DNA of 64,000 nucleotides from Pelagimonas sp050633425 (GTDB lineage: Bacteria > Pseudomonadota > Alphaproteobacteria > Rhodobacterales > Rhodobacteraceae): positions 62,001 to 126,000 of the forward strand of contig NZ_JBOEGM010000026.1 of NCBI RefSeq assembly GCF_050633425.1, read 5' to 3'. A program made the translations under genes and the position numbers. The notes below the pieces were generated by a model. It worked only from the letters and a program-made list of their open reading frames with translations. It had not been told where the DNA came from and made no database searches. Below, piece after piece: positions 7,928 through 16,357 of this stretch (positions within the stretch are counted from its first letter, which is position 1; every line of letters starts with the position of its first letter).

Positions 7928-9418
7928 ATGATAGATCAGTTCCTCCTTGGCCTGTCAGTCGTCCTTCAACCGAACGTCTTGATGTATGCCTTCTTTGGGG
8001 TGTTTCTTGGACAACTCATCGGAGTGCTTCCGGGTGTTGGTGCCATCACGGCAATCTCGTTGCTTTTGCCCGTCACATTTTATCTCGATGCCACGACGTC
8101 GATGATCCTGCTGGCAGGTATCTACTACGGGTCACAATATGGGGGCTCAATCGCGTCCATTCTCCTGAACTTACCCGGCACCCCATCCTCGGTTGTGACC
8201 TGTCTCGAGGGCTATCCGCTTGCTCAGAGCAATCGCGCTGGTCTTGCCTTATTCGTCGCGGCCTTTTCTTCGTTTTTGGGCGGCATGGTTGGTGTATCAA
8301 TCCTCGTGCTGGCCGCGATCCCAATGACGGTGATCGCCCTGAAGTTCGGGGCACCTGAATACGCGATGCTGGTCATGTTTGGCCTGATAACAGCCTCTAT
8401 GATTGGCACCGGCTCACAGATCAGGGCCTTTGCGATGGTCACGTTGGGCGTGGGGCTTGGGCTGGTCGGGGCGGATGCAACGACGGGGTATTATCGTTTT
8501 GTCGCGATGCCGGAACTTGCCGATGGCATAAGCTTGGTGTCCCTGGCCATGGGGCTCTTTGGAGTGAGCGAAGTGATCCGCAATGCGGCCCGCAGACCCC
8601 CACCGGGCGAGACCAAATTGTCGGTCAGAATGCGCGATGTCATTCCCAAAGGGTCCGAAGCAAAATCGCTGGTTTTTCCCATTATTCGTGGGTCTAGTAT
8701 CGGTAGCTTTTTTGGGGCGTTGCCAGGAACAGGTGCGGCCATTGCATCCTTCATTGCCTATGCGATGGAGAAGCGCTTTTCCAAATCGCCGCAAGAGTTC
8801 GGCAAGGGCCATCTCCCCGGACTGGCGGCCCCTGAATCCGCAAATAATGCAGCCTCTCAGACGGGCTTTATTCCGACGCTTTCGTTGGGGGTGCCCGGTG
8901 ACGCCGTGATGGCGCTGATCATTGGGGCGCTTCTCTTGAACGGGATCATTCCAGGTCCACGTCTGATGGTCGACCAGCCCGAGCTGTTCTGGGGGGTGAT
9001 CGCAAGCTTTTTCGTCGGCAATATCATCTTGCTTCTGATCAACATTCCCTTGATCAAACTTTGGGTTTTGTTGCTGCGTATTCCCTATCAGAAGCTATAT
9101 CCGATGATCATCCTCATGATTTGTGTCGGGGTGTATTCACATCGCACAAGCGTAACAGATGTGATGTTGACGCTTGCCTTTGGTGTCCTTGGGTACGTGA
9201 TGAAAAACTACCGCTTTGAGCCGGCCCCAGTTCTGTTGGGGTTCGTGCTTGGCCCACTTCTCGAAGACAATTTTCGCCGCACGATGTTGCTCTATGGTGG
9301 TGATTTTAGTGTCTTTCTGACCCGTCCGATCAGCGCGACTTTGGTGTTTTTTACGATAGGCTTGATCGTTTTTTCCATCTGGTCGGGCCTCAAAAAGGGG
9401 CCGGTGGTCGACACGTAA
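7928..9418 (+). CDS. tctA: Tripartite tricarboxylate transporter, large permease TctA
   Basis: A 496-residue permease with about 12 transmembrane helices. The family hallmarks are GVLPGVGAITAISLLLPVT near the N-terminus, YGGSIASILLNLPGTPSS, and the internal repeat GALPGTGAAIASFIAYAMEK. This is the secondary-transport channel that imports carboxylates delivered by TctC, driven by an ion gradient. Its presence inside the catabolic cluster argues that the cluster's substrate, or a related acid, enters through it. Confidence 0.95.
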   Translation: MIDQFLLGLSVVLQPNVLMYAFFGVFLGQLIGVLPGVGAITAISLLLPVTFYLDATTSMILLAGIYYGSQYGGSIASILLNLPGTPSSVVTCLEGYPLAQSNRAGLALFVAAFSSFLGGMVGVSILVLAAIPMTVIALKFGAPEYAMLVMFGLITASMIGTGSQIRAFAMVTLGVGLGLVGADATTGYYRFVAMPELADGISLVSLAMGLFGVSEVIRNAARRPPPGETKLSVRMRDVIPKGSEAKSLVFPIIRGSSIGSFFGALPGTGAAIASFIAYAMEKRFSKSPQEFGKGHLPGLAAPESANNAASQTGFIPTLSLGVPGDAVMALIIGALLLNGIIPGPRLMVDQPELFWGVIASFFVGNIILLLINIPLIKLWVLLLRIPYQKLYPMIILMICVGVYSHRTSVTDVMLTLAFGVLGYVMKNYRFEPAPVLLGFVLGPLLEDNFRRTMLLYGGDFSVFLTRPISATLVFFTIGLIVFSIWSGLKKGPVVDT

Positions 9419-9493
9419 AAGGATGGCTTTGCAGACTGCCTTTCCAAGCCGGAGGCACCCAAACAACACGGCTTTTCAATTGGGAGGAAGAAA

Positions 9494-10453
9494 ATGATAA
9501 AGAAACTTTTGACGGCGGTTCCACTTGCAATCGCGCTTGCTCTACCTGTTGCGGCTGAGGACTTCCCTGACCGTTCCTTGCGGATCGTGCATGGGTTTGG
9601 CGCAGGCGGGAACGCCGATACAGTGTCGCGGATTTTGGCCGAGGAAATGTCAAAAGGGCTGGGCCAGCCTGTGGTGGTGGAATCACGCCCCGGAGCAGGC
9701 GGCACGGTCGCCTCCGGTTATGTGTCGGGCCAAGACCCCGATGGGTATACAATGCAATTGATGGTCGGGGGGCATGCGGTCGCCGCTGCTCTTTATAACA
9801 GCCTGCCTTACGAGTCCGTTGATGGCTTCACCTTTATCTCAACATTGGGGCAGTTCCCGTTCATGGTCGCGGCGCGTTCCGGCGAATATGAGTCCATACA
9901 AGCCTTGGTCGAGGCTGCCAAAGCCGCACCGGGCAGCATCAAAATTGGACATTCTGGGATCGGCTCTACCCAACACCTGACGGGCGAATTGTTGGGGCTG
10001 CGCACTGGCGTGGACTTCCTGCACATCCCGTACAAAGGAGGGGCAGCGGCATCGACTGCGTTGATGGGTGGCGAAGTTGACGTTGTCATTGATACCGGAA
10101 CCGTGATCCGGCCTCAGGCAGAAGCGGGTGTTTACGACATCCTTGCTGTGACCTCAGGCGAACGTTGGCCTGATGCACCAGATGTTCCGACTGTTTCGGA
10201 GACCGTTGCCGCTGATTTTGATGTGGTGTCCTGGACAGGAATCGGTATGCCCGCTGGAGTGCCTGATGCGATTGCCGAGCGTATTCGCAGCGAAGTTCAT
10301 GCTGCGCTCGCGATACCTGCTGTAAGTGAGAAAATCACCTCGCTGGGTGCCAAGCCTGCGCCGTCGTCAGGTGACGAGATGAACACTCTTATCACCGGTC
10401 AAATCGCTGTTTGGACTGATGTCATCGACACTGCTGGCATTGAAAAGCGCTAA
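9494..10453 (+). CDS. tctC: Tripartite tricarboxylate transporter, periplasmic binding protein (Bug family)
   Basis: A 319-residue secreted receptor. The signal peptide MIKKLLTAVPLAIALALPVAA is followed by the Bug-family start EDFPDRSLRIVHGFGAGG. The segments VVVESRPGAGGTVA and LHIPYKGGAAASTALMGGEVD are diagnostic of ligand-binding loops. It captures a carboxylate in the periplasm and delivers it to TctAB. A GGGAGGAAG ribosome binding site precedes the ATG. A stable hairpin follows the stop codon at 10461-10487, probably protecting or limiting the transcript. The ligand is not predictable. Confidence 0.94.
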   Translation: MIKKLLTAVPLAIALALPVAAEDFPDRSLRIVHGFGAGGNADTVSRILAEEMSKGLGQPVVVESRPGAGGTVASGYVSGQDPDGYTMQLMVGGHAVAAALYNSLPYESVDGFTFISTLGQFPFMVAARSGEYESIQALVEAAKAAPGSIKIGHSGIGSTQHLTGELLGLRTGVDFLHIPYKGGAAASTALMGGEVDVVIDTGTVIRPQAEAGVYDILAVTSGERWPDAPDVPTVSETVAADFDVVSWTGIGMPAGVPDAIAERIRSEVHAALAIPAVSEKITSLGAKPAPSSGDEMNTLITGQIAVWTDVIDTAGIEKR

Positions 10454-10460
10454 ACCTTTC

Positions 10461-10487
10461 GGCCCGCTGGCAAGGTGTTGGCGGGCC
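10461..10487 (+). terminator. Hairpin after tctC (attenuator or mRNA stabiliser)
   Basis: GGCCCGC (10461-10467) pairs perfectly with GCGGGCC (10481-10487). There is no T-run, so it is more likely a 3'-end stabiliser or partial terminator between the binding-protein gene and the YciI-like gene. Confidence 0.5.
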
Positions 10488-10515
10488 AAATTCATAACAA
10501 GGCGGAGATCCCAGA

Positions 10516-10887
10516 ATGACCGAGCCGAAACCCGAAGATCTCTATGCCAAAATGCTGCGGCAGACCCTGTTTGTGATCACCACAACACCGGCCCGCGGCC
10601 CCGGTATGCAAGAGCTTTTGCCAGCGCATCTGGAATATCAAATCAAAATGGAGCGAGACGGGATTCTGTTTGGCGCAGGACCGCTGTTCAAAGAAGGCGA
10701 GACCACCCCTTATGGAGGGATGATCATTGTTCGCGCCAAGGACGAAGCCGAGGCCCGCGCACATGCCGATTTAGACCCGTTTCATGTCGCGGGTTTGCGG
10801 CAATACACCCTGACCCGCTGGATGCTCAACGAAGGCGGGATGACCTTTTCCATGCGTTATTCGGACCAATCCGTTGTGATTGGATAA
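10516..10887 (+). CDS. YciI-like ferredoxin-fold protein
   Basis: A 123-residue dimeric alpha/beta-barrel protein of the YciI-like family. The segments ARGPGMQELLPAHLEYQIKM, GAGPLFKEGETTPYGGMIIV and DEAEARAHADLDPFHVAGL match the family pattern, including the conserved His and Asp of the presumed active site. Functions in the family are poorly known; some members are muconolactone isomerase-like or dehalogenating enzymes. Being the last gene of the TctBAC operon, it may isomerise or lactonise a pathway intermediate. Its start ATG at 10516 follows AAGGCGGAG. Confidence 0.75.
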   Translation: MTEPKPEDLYAKMLRQTLFVITTTPARGPGMQELLPAHLEYQIKMERDGILFGAGPLFKEGETTPYGGMIIVRAKDEAEARAHADLDPFHVAGLRQYTLTRWMLNEGGMTFSMRYSDQSVVIG

Positions 10888-10909
10888 AGGAGCCGCAACT
10901 CGGCGCCGT

Positions 10910-10947
10910 CACTCTGATGGGCCAGCGGCTGCTCCGCCCTCAGAGTG
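10910..10947 (+). terminator. Terminator-like hairpin after the YciI gene
   Basis: CACTCTGA (10910-10917) pairs with TCAGAGTG (10940-10947), with an inner GGGC/GCCC stem (10919-10922 with 10936-10939). Only a short CTTTA follows. It probably ends the catabolic operon. The rest of 10948-11329 has no supportable gene and appears to be the leader of the downstream regulator. Confidence 0.5.
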
Positions 10948-11329
10948 CTTTAGGCGCGTTCGAGGCGGGCATCGGCAGGAACTTTGCGCCCAAGCTTAGG
11001 ACATTGCACGCCATCCGCACCCAAGCCCGACTAACAGGCGTGGGTGCTTCTTGCATGTTGCCTTCGCGGGGCTTTCCGGGCACCACGCAGCGATGTCGCA
11101 ATACGCATGCCGACACGATTGCCCTTTGCCCGGCCTGTTTCACAAAAGCCCAAGGCTTAGCGATGTGCGGACCCGACTCTTGCTGGGCGCATTCAGACCT
11201 GAGACCGCCCTGGCGAAAAAACCGCGCATCGTCTTTGGTGACGGTGCTCAAAAATGAACAATTGTTGCGCAAGAGTTGCGTGACCCGCCTGCCTTGGTCT
11301 TAACTTGAGTTAACGATGGGGAGGATCGT

Positions 11330-13213
11330 ATGGAAACCGGAATGCACCTAGCAAGGCCGTTATTAAACGAGCAGGGCATGGTTCTGGAGTCCGTCTTGAA
11401 TTCGGATATCGCTCAAAGCTGGCAGCGATGCCTGGACCAGGGGCTTGACCCAAATACCACCCCGCAAGACTGTGTCCTGAGCTTTGAAAAATTTTACCAG
11501 CGTAAACAACGCGAAGAACGGTATTTGACCCTGGCGCGCCCGGAAATGGAACTGCTGTCGAACCAAATTGCGGGGCCTAATTACCTGATCGCTTTTGGGG
11601 ATTCCGAAGGTGTTGTGCTGGATGTTTTTACGGATGCCGAAGCTGAAACGTCTGAAATAGCGCGGGCCATTGTGCCCGGATCGGTCTGGGACGAAGATTT
11701 GCGTGGCACAAATGCGCTTGGCCTCGTGGCAAAGCATGGCAAGCGGTTCACAGTTTCAGGGTCTGAACATTTTTTCTCGGCCAATGGCTTGATCTCTTGC
11801 ATTGCCGCCCCGATTTTTCGCAGCGATGGCAACCTGGCCGGGGTGCTCGATGTGACATCTCCCGTGTCCGACCGTGAGCGCCACACGGCAACACTGGTTG
11901 GGCTTGCTGCTCAGAATATTTCGAACCGGCTGTTTATCGAAGACCACAGGCATGATCTTATTATGTTGTGCCATCCCCGCGAAGAATATCTGGCAACCCA
12001 AAGCGCCGGATTGTTGGCATTTGACCAAAACGGGAGAATGACAGGCGCAACTGCGATGGCGCGCGAAATTTTACCAGATATCGCCACGCTTACTGCGCCC
12101 TGTTTCAGTGATGTCTTTCAAAACGGATATGACCGAGAGCTCGATAGCATTCTATCTGGTGCAACCACGTTGCTGCGTGACCGGCAAGGAACAAGCGTGT
12201 TTGTACGCATCCGCCTGACCCGTGGACGATTGACAGGGGTCCGTGCCCCGAACCGGCGGCAAACTGTCGGCCTACCTGCGGTGCACTTGGGGCAGACGCG
12301 GCCCGATGCAGCAACCGCACCGCCAGTCACGTCTGATGATTTTCTCAAGCAACAAATCGAAATAAGCGCCGAAACAGCTGCGGCGCGCTTGCCGGTTCGG
12401 GTTTGCGGGCGTTCGGGGAGCGGGCTGAGCGAAACCGCGCGGGCGGTGCATGGGCAAATCGCGGGTCAGGACCGCTATGTTGAAATTGATTGTTCCAGTT
12501 CCCAAAACAACCCGATTGATTTTCTATTGCATGGGCAAATGATTGACGGTGGCAATCAGGCGTTTGATCTCGGGCCCAGCCCGATGCTCGACATGCCCGG
12601 CAATGTGTCTTTGATCCTTGATGGCATAGAGGGGTTGGGCGATCGCGCGCTTCCCGTGGTCAAACGTTTGATGGCACAACTGGATAGACGGGCACGCGAT
12701 GATGCGGCGCGGGGGCGTTGGGCGCTAATCGTAACAGAGCGCAGCAAGGCAGATACCCCATGTCATCCGGGCGCTGAGACACCTGTATTCGATGACTTTT
12801 GGGGGCATTCCTTTTGTGTGCCAGCCCTGGCCAACCGGATGGATTTGCACGCGGTCGCAGATCGCATTCTGAGCGACTTTTCCGGGGACGCGCGGCTGAC
12901 GGATGACGCTGTTCAACTGATGCGTCAGGTCGGAGAGCATTTGACGTTTTATTCGTTACGTCGCCTGATTTTCCAACTGGCTCGGCATGATAAATCCGGC
13001 GTTATAGATGCGGGTAAGGTGTTGGATTTACTTCCCCATTTGCGCGCATATGCGGATGTGTGTCCGGCCTGCCACGGGCATACCATCCGCGAAGCCAATT
13101 GCCGCCGCATCCGACGAACCGTCCGCGAATGCGATGGCAATGTCAGTTTGGCGGCGCGCAGGCTCGGGATGTCACGCAACACGGTTTACAAGCATTCAGG
13201 TCCGGGCAAATGA
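11330..13213 (+). CDS. AcoR-like regulator with GAF, degenerate AAA+ and Fis-type HTH domains
   Basis: A 627-residue protein laid out like acetoin-type (AcoR/DhaR) activators. It has an N-terminal sensory region with SDIAQSWQRCLDQGLDP, a GAF domain (about 70-210; AIVPGSVWDEDLRGTNALG), a central AAA+-like region (about 335-560) and a C-terminal Fis HTH (NVSLAARRLGMSRNTVYKH). The central domain is degenerate. The Walker A equivalent GRSGSGLS has Leu366 instead of the catalytic Lys, Walker B reads LILDGIE rather than DE, and no GAFTGA sigma-54 loop is visible. It probably does not activate sigma-54 promoters by ATP hydrolysis. It precedes and may control the PQQ dehydrogenase operon. Confidence 0.82.
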   Translation: METGMHLARPLLNEQGMVLESVLNSDIAQSWQRCLDQGLDPNTTPQDCVLSFEKFYQRKQREERYLTLARPEMELLSNQIAGPNYLIAFGDSEGVVLDVFTDAEAETSEIARAIVPGSVWDEDLRGTNALGLVAKHGKRFTVSGSEHFFSANGLISCIAAPIFRSDGNLAGVLDVTSPVSDRERHTATLVGLAAQNISNRLFIEDHRHDLIMLCHPREEYLATQSAGLLAFDQNGRMTGATAMAREILPDIATLTAPCFSDVFQNGYDRELDSILSGATTLLRDRQGTSVFVRIRLTRGRLTGVRAPNRRQTVGLPAVHLGQTRPDAATAPPVTSDDFLKQQIEISAETAAARLPVRVCGRSGSGLSETARAVHGQIAGQDRYVEIDCSSSQNNPIDFLLHGQMIDGGNQAFDLGPSPMLDMPGNVSLILDGIEGLGDRALPVVKRLMAQLDRRARDDAARGRWALIVTERSKADTPCHPGAETPVFDDFWGHSFCVPALANRMDLHAVADRILSDFSGDARLTDDAVQLMRQVGEHLTFYSLRRLIFQLARHDKSGVIDAGKVLDLLPHLRAYADVCPACHGHTIREANCRRIRRTVRECDGNVSLAARRLGMSRNTVYKHSGPGK

Positions 13214-13404
13214 CCGGTCTTGTTCCCATATTTTTACCAGCCCTTTACTGTACCGGACCGCCCGATGTGATTTAGGCGCGGCCATTGTTTCCAACGATCC
13301 AAGACAGATAACCACTCGGGGCTGATGGCCTTTGGGGGGAGGAATGCGGCTGCGCTTTGCGGGGCCGTACCAAACACGTATTTCACGTAACAGGAGGAAA
13401 AATC

Positions 13405-14664
13405 GTGAAAACACTCTTCAACACACTGGCTGTATCAGCCTTGCTCGCTGGGGCTGCCTATGCTCAGGGGGCAGACGTTCCGGATAATCTTGAAAAGCTG
13501 TCGAATTTTCAAAGCACCGGCACCACAGATTTCACCTATATCGAACAAACGGGTGTCTTTGCAGATGGGATCAAGAAAAGCCTAGAGCAGGTCACATTGC
13601 CGGATGGATTCAAGATCGAACTCTATGCGGTTGTTCCCGATGCCCGGCATATTGCGGTTGGGTCACAAGGTATCGTTACCTTTGTTGGCACCCGTAAAGA
13701 CAAGGTGTGGTCGGTCACAGACCGCAACAAAGATCGCATCGCAGATGAGGTCAAAGACTTTGCGCCATCCCTGACCTTTTCGATCCCCAATGGCCCGTGC
13801 TTCTCAAAGGATGGGTTCTTGTATATCGCTGAACAGAACCGGGTTTTGTTGTTCCCCGCAGCGGAATATTTTTATGAAAGCCCCGATGTCGCGGCGTTCA
13901 ACCTTGTGGCCAAAGGCGATTTGATCCCTGCCTCTGAGGAAAGCTACAACCACACCGCGCGTGTGTGCAAAATTGGCCCCGACAACAAGATTTACATTTC
14001 GCTCGGCCAACCCTTCAATGTGGCTCCAAAAGAAAAGCTGGACATCAACACCAAATGGGGGATCGGCGGGATCATCCGTATGAACCTCGATGGAAGCGAA
14101 CGCGAAGTCTATACATACGGTGTGCGCAATTCGGTTGGGCATGATTTCCACCCTGAAACCGGTGATTTGTGGTTTACTGACAATCAGGTCGACGGAATGG
14201 GCGACGATATCCCGCCCGGCGAAATCAACCACCAGACCGAAGCGGGTCAGCACTTTGGTCACCCGTGGTTTGGTGGCGGCGACACGCGCACCAATGAATA
14301 TGCGGGCGAAGAGGTTCCTGTAGATGTTGTGCATCCTGCCGTGAACACTGTGGCGCATGCGGCCGATTTGGGCATGTCGTTCTACACGGGCAAAATGTTC
14401 CCTGCGAAGTATAAGAACGCGATATTCTCGGCCCAGCATGGATCATGGAACCGCACGACGCCTGTTGGTGCCCGCGTTATGGTCACGATGATTGATGACG
14501 AAGGCAACGCCAGCACCGAACCGTTTGCAGAAGGTTGGATCGACGAAAACGGCGAATACCTTGGCCGTCCTGTCGATGTTGCGATGCTGCGCGATGGGTC
14601 TTTGCTGGTGTCAGACGATCTGGCCGGGGCGTTGTATCGGATTTCCTATGAGGGGTCGGAATGA
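13405..14664 (+). CDS. PQQ-dependent sugar dehydrogenase-like periplasmic protein (sorbosone dehydrogenase family)
   Basis: A 419-residue secreted six-bladed beta-propeller of the soluble glucose/sorbosone dehydrogenase family. A signal peptide (MKTLFNTLAVSALLAGAAYAQ) is followed by LPDGFKIELYAVVPDARHIAVG and the family segments GVRNSVGHDFHPETGDLWFTDN and FSAQHGSWNRTTPVGARV. Such enzymes oxidise sugars or alcohols with PQQ and pass electrons to cytochrome c. The start is GTG at 13405 after AGGAGGA; an upstream in-frame ATG at 13357 would spoil the signal peptide. The stop overlaps the following dihaem cytochrome gene (ATGA), which is a likely electron acceptor. No PQQ biosynthesis genes are in the window. 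Confidence 0.88.
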   Translation: MKTLFNTLAVSALLAGAAYAQGADVPDNLEKLSNFQSTGTTDFTYIEQTGVFADGIKKSLEQVTLPDGFKIELYAVVPDARHIAVGSQGIVTFVGTRKDKVWSVTDRNKDRIADEVKDFAPSLTFSIPNGPCFSKDGFLYIAEQNRVLLFPAAEYFYESPDVAAFNLVAKGDLIPASEESYNHTARVCKIGPDNKIYISLGQPFNVAPKEKLDINTKWGIGGIIRMNLDGSEREVYTYGVRNSVGHDFHPETGDLWFTDNQVDGMGDDIPPGEINHQTEAGQHFGHPWFGGGDTRTNEYAGEEVPVDVVHPAVNTVAHAADLGMSFYTGKMFPAKYKNAIFSAQHGSWNRTTPVGARVMVTMIDDEGNASTEPFAEGWIDENGEYLGRPVDVAMLRDGSLLVSDDLAGALYRISYEGSE

Positions 14665-15242
14665 AGACCACTATACTCTTGATCTTGGGCGGAGTTTTCT
14701 TCGCCCAGGTCGCCACGGCAGACATCGTTGGTGACCGGGAAAATGGGCGCAAAGTTGCGCGCCAATGCAAGACATGCCACGGCAGCGATGGGCTCGCGAA
14801 ACTCCCGATTGCACCGCATATCGGAGGGGAGCCGGCGGAGTATTTGATCCGCCAACTGACGGCATTTCGCGACGGCGAACGACATCATGAAATGATGTCT
14901 GTTGTTGCATCAGGGTTGGATGATCAATCCATTGCCGATGTCGCGGCATGGTATGCCGGACACATTGCCAGTGCGTCTTTGAAACCGGGGGTTAATGCCG
15001 CTGACGCGCCAGAGGCTTGTGTCGGGTGCCATGGCAGCACGGGCATTGCCGAAATCGAGGATGCGCCAAATCTGGCGGGAGAGACGGCGATGTATATCGA
15101 CACCCAGCTCAAGGCGTTTCGCCTTGGCAAGCGGCATCATGAAATCATGTCCGATGTTGCCGCAGATCTGGATGACGCGGAAATCCGCGCTTTTGCCCAA
15201 TGGTATGCCCAGTCAAACCTAAGTGTCGAAGCGGTGGAGTAA
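14661..15242 (+). CDS. Dihaem c-type cytochrome (cytochrome c4-like)
   Basis: A 193-residue periplasmic protein with a cleavable signal peptide (about residues 1-20, ending VATA) and two haem-binding CxxCH motifs: C36-C39-H40 (CKTCH) and C120-C123-H124 (CVGCH). Each domain has a downstream HHE-Met segment (HHEMMSVVA, HHEIMSDVA) offering the axial Met. The two halves are similar, as in cytochrome c4. The gene overlaps the upstream PQQ dehydrogenase by four bases, so they probably form one redox unit delivering electrons to an oxidase. Confidence 0.9.
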   Translation: MKTTILLILGGVFFAQVATADIVGDRENGRKVARQCKTCHGSDGLAKLPIAPHIGGEPAEYLIRQLTAFRDGERHHEMMSVVASGLDDQSIADVAAWYAGHIASASLKPGVNAADAPEACVGCHGSTGIAEIEDAPNLAGETAMYIDTQLKAFRLGKRHHEIMSDVAADLDDAEIRAFAQWYAQSNLSVEAVE

Positions 15243-15352
15243 GACTTCGCTGGTTGGCAGATCATGGTGCCGCCGGGCGTGTTCAGCCCTGTGAACGCAT
15301 CATGTGCCAACCAGCAAAATTTGACAGCACATTCAGATCAGCATCGTCGCAG

Positions 15353-16249
15353 TCACATTTCCCTGACGGCTTCGGCAATTTTTGATCGCAACCACATATG
15401 CGGGGCCGACACGTGAGTTCTTGCGGTCCAATAGAGATCAATTTGGAATTGCGCGGGAAAGGGACAGGGAACTGTTGCCACGGCATCCCCGAACATCTTG
15501 CTGATACGTGTCGGGACCGTCGCAATCATATCGGTTTGCACTAACAGATCGGGGAGGTTTGCCGGGCTTGGCACTTCCATAACAGTGTTTGGGACGTGTC
15601 CCGCAGCCTCCATCACCACCAAAAATCGTGACCTAAACGTCCCGCCATAATTCACCACGACTTGCGGTGCGTTGACGAAGCTCTCGACACTGAGGGGGGA
15701 CGCCGCAAGCGGGTTGGATGGATCCATAACGCAGGCGTATTCTTCGCGCAGCAATGACCGCTTGTAATACCCTGTGTCCTCGATCTTGATCGGGCCGATC
15801 AAAATGTCGCTTTCGGAGCGCACCAGCTGTTGCTTCCCCTGGGCCGAAGACGAGATGACTTTGAGCTTAATGCCGGGGGCCTCACGCCGTAAAATACGTG
15901 TCACCTGCGGAAGGATTGTTACCCGCTCATAGTAGTTGCAGCTGAGACCGATTTCGACAGCGGCCTCCGCCGGGTCAAACTCTTGTTGCGCGGTCAAGGC
16001 CTCAAACCGATCAATCAGCTCACCGGCTTGGGCCGCGATCTCACTGCACCGCTCGGTCGGAACCATACTTGCCCCCTGACGCACAAAAAGCGGGTCGCGG
16101 AACACGTCGCGCAGCCGTGTCATCGTGTAGCTTATCGTCGATTGGGTCACACCAAGCGTTTCCGCCGCGCGCGAAAAACTGCCATGCGCATACACCAAAC
16201 GCAAAGTACGCAGCGCAGCGAAATCCAACGCAAGTGGATCGAGTGGCAT
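15353..16249 (-). CDS. LysR-family transcriptional regulator (divergent to P450)
   Basis: A 298-residue LysR-type regulator. The N-terminal HTH reads ALRTLRLVYAHGSFSRAAETLGVTQSTISYTM in sequence positions about 10-42, followed by a PBP2-like effector domain. A strong GGAGGTGACAG ribosome binding site precedes the ATG at 16249. It is divergent from the cytochrome P450 gene with 108 bases between them, and that gap holds a palindrome ATCGAA-TTA-TTCGAT. It probably activates the P450 and the following TRAP binding protein in response to an aromatic or hydroxylated ligand (inference). Confidence 0.9.
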   Translation of the reverse strand: MPLDPLALDFAALRTLRLVYAHGSFSRAAETLGVTQSTISYTMTRLRDVFRDPLFVRQGASMVPTERCSEIAAQAGELIDRFEALTAQQEFDPAEAAVEIGLSCNYYERVTILPQVTRILRREAPGIKLKVISSSAQGKQQLVRSESDILIGPIKIEDTGYYKRSLLREEYACVMDPSNPLAASPLSVESFVNAPQVVVNYGGTFRSRFLVVMEAAGHVPNTVMEVPSPANLPDLLVQTDMIATVPTRISKMFGDAVATVPCPFPAQFQIDLYWTARTHVSAPHMWLRSKIAEAVREM

Positions 16250-16261
16250 CTGTCACCTCCT

Positions 16262-16276
16262 ATCGAATTATTCGAT
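16262..16276. promoter_or_regulatory. Palindrome in the LysR-P450 intergenic region
   Basis: ATCGAA-TTA-TTCGAT is a perfect inverted repeat with a 3-bp centre, placed 13 bases upstream of the LysR start and about 80 bases before the P450. It contains T-N-A symmetry acceptable for LysR proteins and is a candidate operator. Confidence 0.45.
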
Positions 16277-16357
16277 TGTGTATATCAAATCCATCGGATT
16301 GCCCAATACTCATTCCATAACTAACGTTTACAAACTGCCTCTTTTTTAGGATCACCC

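Noticed and set aside
10419..11303. Long plus-strand open frame of 294 codons running across the tctC end, the YciI gene and the following gap
   Set aside because: It is out of frame with the well-supported tctC and YciI genes, has no recognisable family features and crosses two hairpins.
13330..13404. Possible sigma-54 promoter before the PQQ dehydrogenase
   Set aside because: No TGGCAC-N5-TTGC arrangement with correct spacing was found, and the nearby AcoR-like protein lacks the sigma-54 interaction loop.
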